Origin: Serratia odorifera
Lineage (GTDB): Bacteria > Pseudomonadota > Gammaproteobacteria > Enterobacterales > Enterobacteriaceae
DNA length: 64,000 nucleotides
Direction of reading: 5' to 3'
Assembly: GCF_900635445.1 (NCBI RefSeq)
Contig: NZ_LR134117.1
Location: 3,472,001-3,536,000 of the forward strand
A program made the translations under genes and the position numbers. Below are positions 18,095 to 28,756 of the stretch, in pieces (the first letter of the stretch is position 1; each line of letters opens with the position of its first letter). Under the pieces are notes generated by a model. That model searched no databases and was not told the DNA's origin. It was given only the letters and a program-made list of their open reading frames with translations.

Positions 18095-21000
18095 CTACGG
18101 GCACGAGAATGCCGGTAGCTGGAACGGATTGCGGATACTGTTCGGCGTGAACTCCAGCGTGACGCGGTGGCCGTCGAGATTAAACGTGGCCTGACGGCCC
18201 AGGCTGCTGCTGCCGGCTGCGCTCTGCGCCATATCCACCAGGCGGTTCAGCGCCCAGGGGCCGCTGGTGACCAGGCTGGCGGTGGTGCCGTTGGCCAGCG
18301 CCAGTTGCAGGTGCACCTGATTGGTGTTGCGGGTGCCCGGCCAACTGACTACCAGTGGAACCTGCGGGCCATGGCTGTATTTGAACAATTGCCCGTCGAT
18401 ATCCAGCGTCATGTTCAGAATATCGTTATCCATGCGCACCGGACGTACCGTCACGCGGTATGAGGGGGTTGCCGTGCCGTTGGCAAAAAACGCATCGCGG
18501 ATACGCTGTGCCTGTTGGAACGATCGCAGAATGCCTTCGCCGCCTGGCAGGGTCTTGCCGTCTACGCCCGGCGTAAAGCGCCAGTTGGCGCGCGTGGTAT
18601 CCACTTTGCCTTGCAGGTTTTCGCGAAAGAAGCTGTCCATCAGTCCGCTGTTTGGCGCAAACATGCGCGCCAGATCGTCCGGTGTAACCTCTCTTTGCGC
18701 GCGCGAGGAGAGGGGATAGCGTCCGGCGATCGCCTGGCGGCAGAAGCTGCCGACTTCAAAGCTGATGCGCTTTTTGACGTTTTCCATTTCCTTGCGCTGG
18801 GTATCGCTGCTGGCACCAATCGCCAGCGATAACAGCATCTGCTTGAACGGTACCGGCAGTCGGCCGGATTCAGCCTGCAGCCGCGGGATCACGTCGCTTG
18901 GCGGCGCGGACATGCCACTGTTGGCCGCACCCTGCACCGCCGTCAGATAGCTGTACAGCTCGTCCACCTGTTTCAGCACGCTGTCGAACGGGATCGCCTT
19001 ATTGCCTTCGCCCTGGCTTTGCGCCAGTTCCAGCAGCGGCGCAAAGTGCGCCATTACTACCTGTTCTGGCTGGGCTGATACGTCGCCGTCGGCATTGGCG
19101 GGGCGGTTGGTGAACAGCGCCTCTAGCGTGCGGTTGGCGCTCTGGTTGAGCGACTCGCCGGCTTTGTCCGCCAGCGAACGCTGTTCGGCTGCGCTTTTTT
19201 CCTCGCGCAGCGTGACGTTTTTACTGACGTTGACCAGCAGATTGCGCATCGGCGACGGGGTGCCGGAGAGCAGACGCGCGCTACTGATGCGTTGGCCAAG
19301 GTTGCTGATATTGGCCAATTGGATATCGCCGAGCAGTTCATCCCATACGGCAATAAAATCCTGCATATACAGCTGGCGAACGGTTTTGGTCAGGTCGGCG
19401 CTTTTCTGCTCGGGGGTTTTGGTGTTCAACACCCAAACGTCCTCCTGACGCAGGGTATCGGTGACGCGATCGATATTGCTGTCGAATGCCTGCCAATACC
19501 CCTTCGGCGTAAACAGACCCGGCACGCCGTCGGTAACCGGCTTGCCGCTCTTGCGCGAAAAGGCCAGTTCGGTTTGCGGCCCGGCCAGATCCACCAGCCC
19601 GACCGGCTTGATCTCGGTCTGCTTCAACAGCAGGCGCTTGAGTCGACCGTAAACCCGTTGCGACAGCGGTGCGCGGTTAATCGCCGCCTGCGCCTGTTCG
19701 ATCAGCGCGTCGTCTTTGGCATACGGCGAAGACTGAATCTGCGTATCCAGCAACTGGCTCAGATGCCATTCAATTTGCTGTAGCTGCTTTTGCGTACTGC
19801 CTTGTGCAGGTTACGTTGCAGATTGAGCATCACCCAGGCGCGCAGGAACTTGCCGTCGTACTGCTTGGGGAGATACAGCATTTGATAAGCTTTCAACGCC
19901 TCGTAGCTGAAATCGGCATCGCCGTGATTGTCGTTGCGCAGCGTGGTGGCAATCTGCTGGGCAACCTGCGGCAGCAGCAGTTCCTTCAGCGTTTTCTGGT
20001 ACAGCGCGTTGCTGGCGTCGCTGACCTGATCGCCGCGGTACAGCCCCATGCGATAGGTAAACGGCGGGATCCTCCAGCGAGAAACTGCGGCTTTCCGGCA
20101 GATGCAGCACGCTATTGAGAAACGGCAGCAGCGCCAGCATATCGCCGGAGTCCAGTTGGTTAGTCCCTGTCCCTGTCGTTCCACCGACGGTACCTTGGCG
20201 GCGACCTCTTGCAGATACGCCTTGTTGTTGCCGTAGCTGGTGAACCAGAAAATGCCCAATACCAGCAAAATCAGCGCCAGCGCGATGTAACCGGCCCAGT
20301 GCAGGGCGCGGTTGCGGTATTCCCACCAGCGGTTGCTGCCGGCCAGCCCGGACTCCTGGAAGATCACCGTTTCCAGCACCTCCTTCAGGAAGAAGCTCTG
20401 GCCTTTGCCCGCCGGAATGGGGGTTTCGTTGCTGACGCCATCCCAGCTGGAACTGGCATTGTTGCCGCCGTTGGCCGCAGGCAGTTGCAGGTAGCGGTTC
20501 AGTTCGCCCATCACGCGGTCGAACGGCAGGCCCTCCTGGGTACCGCTGGTGAAATAGATTCCGCGTGGCGTAAAGCGGGTTTCAAAGCTGGAGGTGGCAA
20601 ACACCGCGTCGAGGTACTGGGCCAATAGCGGGCGCAGCGCCGCGAACTCCTGAGGGAACAGGTAACTTTCGGCGCGCTGGCGGGCATCGTGTTCCACCAG
20701 CAGGGTATCCGGCAACCCGGCATCCAGCCGCTGCTGCAACAGGTCATATTGCTGTTCAAAAGCATCGCCAAGCGAAAAGTCCGGCTGGCGCGATTTTTCG
20801 TACGGGAAGGTAAAGCCCCAGATCTGGTCACGCTGCGCTTTGTCGAAACCGCTGAAATAGGCCATAAAGCCGTTCAGCAGGTCGGTTTTGGTGACCATCA
20901 CGTAAACCGGGAAATGGATGCCCAACTGCTCGTGCAGCTCGATCAGGCGCTTGCGCAGCGCGCTGGCCTGTGCGGCGCGTGCGTCGGCGCTTTCGCTCAG

Positions 21001-21729
21001 CAGGTCGGCAACGCTGACCGTCACCACCACGCCGTTGATTGGCTGACGGGTGCGGTATTTCTTCAGCAGGCCGACAAAGCTTTTCCATTCGCCAGCGTCT
21101 TCTTCACGCTGGCTTTCCTGCGTGGTGTAGCGGCCGGCGGTATCCAGCAGCACCGCGTCGTTGGTAAACCACCAGTCGCAATTGCGCGTGCCGCCGACGC
21201 CGCGCAGCGCCGACTTGCCGAAGCGATCGGCCAGCGGGAAGTGCAGCCCGGAATTGACCAGGGCGGTGGTTTTACCCGCGCCTGGCGCGCCGATAATGAC
21301 GTACCACGGCAACTGGTAGAGATATTGGCGGCTAAAGCGGGTCATCCAGCGGTGTTTGTCGCCCTGGCCCGGCGCAAAGCGCGCTTTTTTCAGCAATTGG
21401 GTGGCTTCGTCAAACCGCTGCGCCAGCACCTGATCCTGCTGCGGCTCGGACTTGGCGTCGGCGGCCGGCGTTTCCTCTGCCGCCCGCAGATTGCTCAGCA
21501 GTTTACGGTTAAGCCAGGCGCTGTAGAGGCGTGGGATGATGCGGCACAGTAGCCAAATTCCATAGATGACGCCGATGGCGATCAGGCGATTCAGTTCCGG
21601 TTCCAGCGGCCGGTAATCACCGATGGCCACCAACGGACCGATGGTCCAGATGACGAAAGCCAGCGCGGTGATGCCGAAGAAGCCCCAAAGCAGGCGGCTG
21701 GTGATGATGGAGAATAACGTGCTAAGCAT
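18095..21729 (-). CDS. tssM: T6SS inner-membrane protein TssM (IcmF), three frameshifts
   Basis: Reading across all frames gives about 1211 residues, normal for TssM. Two N-terminal membrane segments (residues about 10-65), a Walker A GAPGAGKT near 147 and a third membrane segment after the cytoplasmic domain (WAGYIALALILLVLGIFWF) are clear; the C-terminal periplasmic half ends in the TssJ-binding region. The frame shifts near 20155-20165, returns near 20063-20072, and shifts again at the T4 run 19788-19791. The short middle segment reads sensibly only in the second frame (DMLALLPFLNSVLHLPES). The start overlaps the tssL stop. Sequence errors are the simplest explanation. Confidence 0.92.
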
Positions 21730-22948
21730 TACTTTCCGTTTCCTTGCTGCAATCCGTTGATTTCCGCCTGGGTATTTTCAGGCGCAACCAACAGCGTAAT
21801 TTCAACCCGGCGGTTCAATGCACGGTTCTCTTTGCTATCGTTCGGTGCCACCGGGTTGCTGTCGCCACGGCCTTCCGCTTTTACCCGCTGCGGGTTATCA
21901 AGCTGTTTTTGCAGGCGTTCGCTGACCGCTTCGGCCCGCGCCAGCGACAGTTCCCAGTTGGATGGGAAGCGGGCGCTGCGGATCGGCAGGTTGTCGCTGT
22001 AGCCGGTAACCAGGATTTTACCGCTGACGCCGTTCATCGCCTTGGCGATGCGGTCGATCACCGGGATATAAGCCGGGCGAACCGTGGTCGCGGCGGAGTC
22101 GAACAGTCCGTCGCCCTTGAGGATCACCACGCTTTGCTGCGCTTCGTCCCGCACCACCACCAGCCCTTCGGCAATTTCCTTACGCAGGAAGGTTTTCAGA
22201 TTCAGCATCGCCGGCGCGGCCGCGCCGGATTGCCGATCGTCACCTGCGGCAGATTGGTCTGATAAATCGATGCCAGCACCGGGGCGGTGCCATCACCCAG
22301 CCGCCAGTTGAGGATAATGAACAACAGCGAAGCCAGAAAACCGGTCAATGCGGCGCAGGCCCACAGCGGCACCAACGGTCGCCACCGTTTTTGCTGTACC
22401 GGTAGATCCACCGCGTTGGGCGACAGCGGCGGGGCATAGCCGCCGCGTACCGAGCGGATCAGTTGCAGCAGGCGCTGCTTCATGGTTTCCAACTGCGAAC
22501 GGCCGTTTTCCATTACCCGGTAGCGGCCTTCAAAGCCGAGCAGCAGGCAATAATTGACCAGCTCCAGCAGGTTGATATGCTCACGCGGGCTTTGCGACAG
22601 TTTGGCCAGCAGTTGGAAGAATTTCTCGCCGCCCCAGGTTTCGTTATGGAATGTCACCAGCAGTCCGCTGCCGGACCAGACGCTGTTGCTGCCCCAAGGC
22701 GTCAGAGCTGCCGCCTCATCCAGCGCGGTGCACAGGCAGTAACGCGCGCCAATGATCACTTCATACGGCAGATTGGCGCGTTGCCCGCGCACTTCGAAAC
22801 GGCGCACCTCGTCGATCAACTGCTGGCGCAGCTGGGCCGGATTGGCGTGGGTGGCCGACTGGCGGATCTGCGAAATCGCGTTGAGCAGCGGGTTGGCGGC
22901 GGCCACCAACGGGTTGTCCCACTGCGCGGCCTGGATGTTGTCTGTCAT
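21729..22948 (-). CDS. tssL: T6SS TssL (DotU) with C-terminal OmpA-like peptidoglycan domain, one frameshift
   Basis: The first frame (from 22948) encodes a DotU domain with a membrane segment near residues 200-222 (LVPLWACAALTGFLASLLFII) and stops after a basic tail. An overlapping frame (22208 down to 21729) encodes an OmpA-type domain with GYSDNLPIRS and NRALNRRVEI. One missing base near 22225-22230 would join them through an alanine-rich linker into 406 residues, the usual long TssL form that anchors the complex to peptidoglycan. A genuine two-gene arrangement is possible but less likely, given similar shifts elsewhere. Confidence 0.88.
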
Positions 22949-22951
22949 AAG

Positions 22952-24301
22952 TTACCGATCCGTATGGCTGCGAATGGCCCAGAATTCCATATCCAGACCG
23001 GGGAACTCCCCGGCCAGGTGCAGAGCAAAGGCGCTGGATTTCTCCATCTGCTTCCACAGCTCGCCGCCTTTCTCCAGTTCGAAATAGGTATAACCGGCGT
23101 GATAGGGGATTTGGCGCGGCGCGGACGGCATGGTGCGCAGACCAATGCCCGGCAGTTGCAGTTGCACCAGATCGCGGATGCGCGTCACCGGCGCGATTTT
23201 CATCTGCGCCGGGAAGTGGGTCAGCAGCACTTCTGCGGCCACATCGGCACGCACTGCCAGCACAAAGCCGAAGTCGCGCATCATTTTTGCGTCCTGCACC
23301 GTGGCGACGTTCAGCCCGTGCGAGCGCTCCACCAGCGTCAATTGAATGGCGTTGTCCTCCAGTACCACCGACAGACCCTGACGCAGCAACAGCAGTAACT
23401 TGCCGAAGCACAGCGCCAGATTGTCGTGGTCGTACACCGGCAGACGCGACTCCGGCGTGCGCTGCGCAGAAAAACTGGCCAGCTCGGTGGCGAACTGCAG
23501 CCATTCGGCGAACAGGCGTTCAGGATGCAGGTGATCCAGGTGCCAGGCGTGGCTCACCTGGCCAAGATGGCGGTTGATCAGCTGCAACAGCATAAAATCG
23601 ACCATTTCCGAACTGCCGCCGCGGCCCGGCTGTAACAGTCGCTGACTCATCTGCTGGCTACGCTGCTGTAACAGCCCCTGCACGTCATTGATAAAGGTTT
23701 TCAGTACCGGACTGCCCTGGCAGTTCAACATTGGCGGGATCAGCTCAGACGCCAGACGCAGACTGTTGTCGCCACGTTTTTCCACCACGTTGCCGATCGT
23801 CATGGCGGTCCATTCGGCATTGAGTTCGCTTTCCAGCATCAGCCGCAGACGTAATTTGCCAAACTGCAATGCTGCGCTGCCGACCGATACCGCGTTCAGA
23901 TCGTCGACGTCGGTTTCATACGCCAGATAACGCGCCAGCGCGTCCGATTTTTCCTGGAAGATGACGTCCTCGCGCCCGGCGCGGTAGGTTGGCAAGGCCA
24001 GCACCACGTTTTCGCCGGTGTTGTTTTCGGCAATCGCCAGCGGTGCTGGCGCCTGATCGGCGCCGTTGAAGCGGAACGGGGTGCCGTCCGGCATGATGCC
24101 GCTGGCGGCGGTCAGCGCGATCTTGCCCTGACGCAGCAATGACTGATCCAGTTCCAGCGTCAGAAAACCCCAGAAACAGCCGTTAAGCGCCTGTCCCCAG
24201 TTACGCATGTAACTTTCGAGGTAATTTTCCGCCTGCTGGAAATGATGGGGACGCAAAAACATTCCCTCGGTCCAGACCACTTTATGAGCATTTTTCATCA
24301 T
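22952..24301 (-). CDS. tssK: T6SS baseplate-membrane connector TssK
   Basis: The product is 449 residues. It opens KNAHKVVWTEGMFLRPHHFQQAE, the TssK signature, and has LLLQLINRHLG and RIRDLVQLQLPGIGLRTMP further on. TssK trimers link the TssFG wedge to TssL and TssM. GTG, ATG and ATG codons are adjacent at 24304, 24301 and 24298; either ATG is a plausible start. It lies three bases upstream of tssL and follows tssJ. Confidence 0.95.
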   Translation of the reverse strand: MMKNAHKVVWTEGMFLRPHHFQQAENYLESYMRNWGQALNGCFWGFLTLELDQSLLRQGKIALTAASGIMPDGTPFRFNGADQAPAPLAIAENNTGENVVLALPTYRAGREDVIFQEKSDALARYLAYETDVDDLNAVSVGSAALQFGKLRLRLMLESELNAEWTAMTIGNVVEKRGDNSLRLASELIPPMLNCQGSPVLKTFINDVQGLLQQRSQQMSQRLLQPGRGGSSEMVDFMLLQLINRHLGQVSHAWHLDHLHPERLFAEWLQFATELASFSAQRTPESRLPVYDHDNLALCFGKLLLLLRQGLSVVLEDNAIQLTLVERSHGLNVATVQDAKMMRDFGFVLAVRADVAAEVLLTHFPAQMKIAPVTRIRDLVQLQLPGIGLRTMPSAPRQIPYHAGYTYFELEKGGELWKQMEKSSAFALHLAGEFPGLDMEFWAIRSHTDR

Positions 24302-24338
24302 CACACCTAATGGAGCTTCGCCTCAGCAAAGCGAATTG

Positions 24339-24869
24339 TCAGTCTTCGTCGTTGACGGTGCGCAGGCCGTTGATTCCGGCGACGATGTGCGCTTCCAGCT
24401 CATCCGGCGAGAATTGCCATACTTTGTAGAAATTGGTTTCGGTCGGCTCCGGCAGCGGCAGGGTAATGCGCCACGCCTTGCCATCCAGACTTTGATATTC
24501 GGCGATGATGCCGATGTAACGTGCGTCCAGCGTTGCCTGGCCCGCGAGCTTTTTGCCGATCTGGCCCGGCGTCAGGAAGAACTGATCGCTGTCCAGCAGG
24601 CTGTTGCCGAGCACGCCTTTGGCATCGTTTTGCAGGCTGAAGAAGTCGGCATCCATAAATTCTGCGCTGGAGCGTAGCAGCAGCACCCGTACCTTGATCG
24701 GCGCCGGGCGCTGCCCTGCGGCGGTATTGACCTGCCGATCCGCATCAAATGCCAGGTTGTAGCGTGAAGGCACGCTTTTGGCGGATGACATGCAACCGCC
24801 AAGTGCCAGGGTACACAGCATCAACAGCGCCAGGCCCCAGCGGTGTGGGGCGTTGAGTGGTTTCATCAT
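24339..24869 (-). CDS. tssJ: T6SS outer-membrane lipoprotein TssJ
   Basis: The product is 176 residues. The N-terminus is a lipoprotein signal with lipobox LGGC (cysteine near residue 26). The mature part has the TssJ beta-sandwich pattern: IKVRVLLLRSSAEFMDADFFSLQ, then DQFFLTPGQ and a C-terminal TNFYKVWQF. TssJ holds the periplasmic tip of TssM at the outer membrane. The two adjacent ATG codons at 24869 and 24866 are equivalent choices. Confidence 0.93.
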   Translation of the reverse strand: MMKPLNAPHRWGLALLMLCTLALGGCMSSAKSVPSRYNLAFDADRQVNTAAGQRPAPIKVRVLLLRSSAEFMDADFFSLQNDAKGVLGNSLLDSDQFFLTPGQIGKKLAGQATLDARYIGIIAEYQSLDGKAWRITLPLPEPTETNFYKVWQFSPDELEAHIVAGINGLRTVNDED

Positions 24870-24895
24870 TCGGGTTCTCTAGGCTCGGCGGCGGG

Positions 24896-25396
24896 TTACT
24901 GGATAATCCAGGTGGCCGAGTTGGCATCCTTGCAGGCCTTGCTATCGCCGCCGACCTTGACGCAATCCTGTTTGGCGGCGCGAGCGCGGCGCGGCAAATC
25001 CTTACGCAACGTAGATTTGTACTTTTTCTCGGGCACGCCGGCATTGCGCTGGATGTAGCCGATCAGATTGCCGCCGCGGATGGCGGAAATGGCCAGCCAG
25101 TCACCTTCCACCGCGCCCAGCACATAAAACGGCGCTGCGTTATCGAGCTGGCTGACGATTTCACCGTTATAACCCGGTTGGCTCATGACGCTGGCACCGT
25201 ACAGGCTGCGGTATTCCTCATTGATTGGCGTGAACTGTTTTGGCGCGCTGACGGCTACACGGTGTTGCAGCTGCACGCCGTTGACTTCGCTGGTGACCAG
25301 AGTGTCATTGTTGATCACCGGTGGTGGTGGCGGTGGGGTGGAACAGCCGGCCAATACCAGGGCGGAAAGCAGTGTCATCGTAATCCGGGTTTTCAC
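24896..25396 (-). CDS. SH3-like-domain lipoprotein heading the T6SS cluster
   Basis: The product is 166 residues from a GTG at 25396 with AAGGA close upstream; a TTG 12 codons earlier is the alternative. The lipoprotein signal has lipobox LAGC and is followed by a run of six prolines. The middle of the mature protein (FYVLGAVEGDWLAISAIRGG) looks like a bacterial SH3 fold, often a peptidoglycan-binding module. A cysteine pair (QDCVKVG, SKACKD) lies near the C-terminus. It is the first gene of the visible T6SS transcription unit, 26 bases before tssJ. The function is unknown; a cell-wall role in T6SS assembly is an inference. Confidence 0.75.
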   Translation of the reverse strand: MKTRITMTLLSALVLAGCSTPPPPPPVINNDTLVTSEVNGVQLQHRVAVSAPKQFTPINEEYRSLYGASVMSQPGYNGEIVSQLDNAAPFYVLGAVEGDWLAISAIRGGNLIGYIQRNAGVPEKKYKSTLRKDLPRRARAAKQDCVKVGGDSKACKDANSATWIIQ

Positions 25397-27059
25397 AATG
25401 TCCTTATCCTCTATCTGTTTTGTTTTTGACAAAAATCGCTGTGTGTCGAGGGCTTGCCGCTGACGCTTGTAGGCACATCAGTGCGGCGCACCTGGCGGAC
25501 GAAAGCGCAGTGGTTGTTTATCTGGCTGGCGATCGGCGTTGCCGTGAGTCAATGCCTTTGGACTGGTGTCGTTGGCGCGTAAACAGCCGCCGGTAGGACA
25601 CCAGTGCAAAGACATCAGGGCTGGGCAAACCGCAGGTGCTGGCAGCGCACGCCGCCAACGGCGGTCGCCAACGACATTTGCTGGCATATTGCGGTGGGTT
25701 TTCGTCGTGTGGGGGGGATTGGCGTGTTGACGCTGGGGTAACGGGTGATGCTGGACGACGCGTTCCGTGCATAGAGTGGCAAAGGTGGGGGTATGTATGC
25801 CATCGGCGGCGTAATGACACTGCGCGAGCGCGGAGTGCAGGCGCGGGGCAACCTCCGTAGTGGTCGGAGCCAAAACAGAGAATCTCAGAGGGTAAGGTCC
25901 TTGCCGACCGGCAGGACGTGGGCGCACGTTCAGGCGCAACGGTTTTACGACTTTCATTGTGTGTGTAAGGCTTCCTGTGGATACCCGCGAACAGACACGC
26001 TGTACCGCTCAAAAACAATCCCGTTTTTCGCTTTAATAGATATCAGGCTACGTCACAGCAGATGAATACGACCGGCGGCGAGGCTGCCGGTAAAGGGCGG
26101 TGAGGGCACCTTCCCGAAATGAAACCAAAACGGCGAAAAATTGCAAAAAACCACTACCGAATAGTGGGGAACCGCATTATCACGCCTGCGGCCTCCCGCC
26201 GAACCCGGGATCAATCCGCTCAGCAGTGACGCTGGTGGGGATGCGTTGTTGTCTCAGCAAAGTTGTGTGTCAGTGTCATTACGCCAGCTTAACTGTTTGG
26301 TGACGATTACCGGTAGGCTGTCGTGATATTCCGTGACATCAGAGGCAATGGCTGTCGCGCTATGATCACACCCTCTGCAGGCAACAATGTTAAGGCATTT
26401 CATACTATCTCTTGGTTTTAGCCATGGCTACCGCACGAGATTGACGCACGATCCCGAGGGCGTATCTGACATAAAAACAGACAGTGGCTGACTAAATATT
26501 TAACAAAGTTTACACATGTAGAGGTTTGGCAGCAGTCTACAATAGCCGTCCGCAATTGCAAAACCTGCGTCACTTTTTCGTTATGTTATGGCTAAGGTAA
26601 GTAATTTTATTTTTTTAAGCAATATAAACAGTGAGTTAAATATCCACTTAATAACTACGTGTATGGTAAATGAAAATGGTAATACCAATTCATATGAATG
26701 ATGAACATCGGCTAAGCTACTTAAATAAAAACTATTTTTTAACGAAAATTAAGTGGCTGGCTTTTTTTTATCCTTACCATTCATTGTGTGAATGAAAACA
26801 TATAGATGAATTATATGAATATGAATTAGGAGGATTCTTATTGGAGTGCTGATTTTTTGTGACACTGACCGGACGGGGATGGCGGAAATTGCGTACGCCG
26901 CATGCCGGCTCGAAGCTGAATGTAACGATCATTATTGTTAATGGATTTGAGGCGAAATCCGAGCGGTATCTTTTATCAACCGGGGCCGGGGCACGCAAAG
27001 CGGCGAGAGGCAGGGACAGGACGCAGCAGGCTGCGCCCTGTGAGGGTAAGGAGGGGCGA
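25397..27059. other. 1.66-kb stretch without a convincing gene, upstream of the T6SS operon
   Basis: The frames open here lack ribosome sites, family signatures and normal amino-acid composition. The half nearest the T6SS is G+C-rich; 26380-26860 is A+T-rich, with a 12-base palindrome ATTCATATGAAT at 26688-26699. The word CAGTGTCATTACGCC occurs at 26271-26285 and inverted at 25808-25822. The T6SS promoter must lie here or further up, but I cannot place it. Decayed horizontally acquired DNA is possible but unproven. Confidence 0.5.
27017..27040 (-). repeat. REP-like palindrome downstream of the curA-like gene
   Basis: On the minus strand CAGGGCGCAG and CTGCGTCCTG pair (one G-U) around CCTG, about 20 bases after the oxidoreductase stop. 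The core matches the element at 31327-31344 closely and that at 52526-52545 partly, suggesting a dispersed palindromic family. Confidence 0.55.
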
Positions 27060-28094
27060 TTACTCTTGTGCTACGCGGATCACCAACTTGCCGAAGTTTT
27101 TACCTTTTAATAAGCCAATAAAGGCTTGCGGCGCATTTTCCAGCCCGTCGACGATATCTTCACGGAATTTGATTTTGCCCTGTTCGACCCAGGGAGCCAT
27201 CTGTTGCAGGAATTCACCATAGCGCGGGGCGTAGTCGTCGAAGATGATAAAACCCTGCATGCGGATCCGTTTACGCAGGATCAGCGCTTGCAGCATGGGG
27301 AGCCGGTCCGGTCCATCCGGCAGGCCGGTAGCGTTGTACTGCGCGATAATCCCGCAGACCGGAATGCGCGCCTTGGCGTTCAGTAGCGGCATCACGGCGT
27401 CAAAAACCGCGCCGCCGACGTTTTCGTAATAAACGTCAATGCCCTGGTGGCAAGCTTTCGCCAACCGATCGGCGAAGTCGTCGGCACGGTGGTCGATACA
27501 GTCATCAAATCCTAATTCTTCACGTACGTAGCGGCACTTTTCTGCTCCGCCGGCAATGCCAACCACGCGGCAGCCTTTCAGCTTCGCCACCTGACCGACA
27601 ACCGAGCCTACCGCGCCGCTGGCTGCGGCAACGACCACGGTTTCCCCCGTTTGAGGCTGACCGATATCCAGCAGCCCCATATAGGCGGTAAAACCCGGCA
27701 TGCCCAATACGCCCAGCATGCGCGAAGGGTGGGATAACCGAGCGCCAAGGTTGCGCACGTCCTTGCCGTCGGTCAGGGCATAATCTTGCCAACCGGTGGC
27801 GCCCAGTACCCAGTCGCCGACGGCAAAGTCGGCATGTTTGGAACTCACCACGCGCGACACTGCGCCGGCTACCATCACTTCGCCAACCTCGACAGGCGAT
27901 GCATAGGATGGGGCGTCGCTCATGCGGCCGCGCATATAGGGATCGAGCGACAGGTATACCGTGCGCAGCAAAACCTGTCCCTCTGCCGGTTGCGGTATCT
28001 CTACCGTTTCCAGCCGCAGGTTGTCGGGGGTGGGTTCGCCGTGGGGACGAGAAGCCAAAACGATACGGCGGTTATGCTGGGACTGTTGAGACAT
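27060..28094 (-). CDS. curA: NADP-dependent medium-chain oxidoreductase, CurA/YncB-like
   Basis: The product is 344 residues, a zinc-free medium-chain dehydrogenase/reductase of the CurA / leukotriene B4 12-hydroxydehydrogenase-like group. The N-terminal catalytic domain has LSLDPYMRGRMSD near residues 50-62. The Rossmann domain has the AASGAVGSVVGQVAKLKG nucleotide-binding loop and YYENVGG near 225-231. Such enzymes reduce alpha,beta-unsaturated carbonyl compounds with NADPH. It is a stand-alone gene on the minus strand; its relation to the neighbouring T6SS and flagellar genes is positional only. The symbol reflects family similarity. Confidence 0.85.
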   Translation of the reverse strand: MSQQSQHNRRIVLASRPHGEPTPDNLRLETVEIPQPAEGQVLLRTVYLSLDPYMRGRMSDAPSYASPVEVGEVMVAGAVSRVVSSKHADFAVGDWVLGATGWQDYALTDGKDVRNLGARLSHPSRMLGVLGMPGFTAYMGLLDIGQPQTGETVVVAAASGAVGSVVGQVAKLKGCRVVGIAGGAEKCRYVREELGFDDCIDHRADDFADRLAKACHQGIDVYYENVGGAVFDAVMPLLNAKARIPVCGIIAQYNATGLPDGPDRLPMLQALILRKRIRMQGFIIFDDYAPRYGEFLQQMAPWVEQGKIKFREDIVDGLENAPQAFIGLLKGKNFGKLVIRVAQE

Positions 28095-28187
28095 CTGATG
28101 CTCCTGGACTGAGGATGTGTAACTCTCAGTCTAGTCAATACCGCCGTTCAATAGGGCGCGTAAGATGCTCAAACGTCATGGCGTCGG

Positions 28188-28607
28188 TTACAGCGGAACG
28201 ATCAGGACGTCTATCTGGCTGGTATCGACAAAGCGCGCCGCAGAACAGGCGATTTTGTTCATTATGCTGTCGCTGTGGTTACCGCAAATCACCAGGTCAA
28301 AAGGGTGCCGTTGGCTGGCGTACTGCAGGCTATCGCCGAGCTCGCCTTGTAAAATCAAGGTGTCGGCAATCGGGTAATCGGCTTGATTGCGCAGCGTTTC
28401 CATAAACAGCTGCGTTTCCTCTTCCATCAGGCTGCGCAAATCGCCCAGCATCGGACCGGCAAAACTGTTGTAGATTTCCGGGTTGGCGATCATGCTCAGC
28501 AGCGTGATTTTTCCGTGGTAGGGGCGAACGATAGCAACGGCTTTTTCCACCAAACGATGACTGTCGGCGGCAACGGCGACCGCGACCAGGACGTTGTGAT
28601 AGGTCAT
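28188..28607 (-). CDS. uspC: universal stress protein, UspC-like
   Basis: The product is 139 residues with the Usp fold: NVLVAVAVAADS at the N-terminus, ITLLSMI strand, and the C-terminal stretch PFDLVICGNHSDSIMNKI followed by VDVLIVPL-like DVLIVPL. A GGAGGTGAT ribosome site precedes the ATG. In E. coli uspC lies next to flhDC and affects motility, and the position here, between a curA-like gene and the flhDC region, agrees with that. The symbol is inferred from context as well as sequence. Confidence 0.82.
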   Translation of the reverse strand: MTYHNVLVAVAVAADSHRLVEKAVAIVRPYHGKITLLSMIANPEIYNSFAGPMLGDLRSLMEEETQLFMETLRNQADYPIADTLILQGELGDSLQYASQRHPFDLVICGNHSDSIMNKIACSAARFVDTSQIDVLIVPL

Positions 28608-28756
28608 GTATCACCTCCATTCCATTTATCCTGTCAAAAGGGTAGAACGTGGCGGTACGAATAAATGTGTGTTGCATCACGCGCGGCAATAATTTCCCGC
28701 AACAAGGCAGATATAGCCAGTAAGGTTAACGTTATTTTCGCGCGTAATCGTCTCTA

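Noticed and set aside
25478..25957. Minus-strand 159-codon open frame upstream of the T6SS operon
   Set aside because: Its composition (many Pro, His, Arg, Thr) and several equally long frames on the other strands suggest a chance frame; no ribosome site or recognisable domain. A vague likeness to satellite-prophage small proteins could not be supported.
26387..26491. A 34-codon plus-strand frame starting MLRHFILSLGFSHGY
   Set aside because: No convincing ribosome site, no promoter seen, and no family I recognise; too short to defend.
26829..26940. AGGAGG followed by a possible short gene starting at GTG or TTG
   Set aside because: The TTG frame stops after three codons and the GTG is too far from AGGAGG; the 31-codon product has no recognisable pattern.
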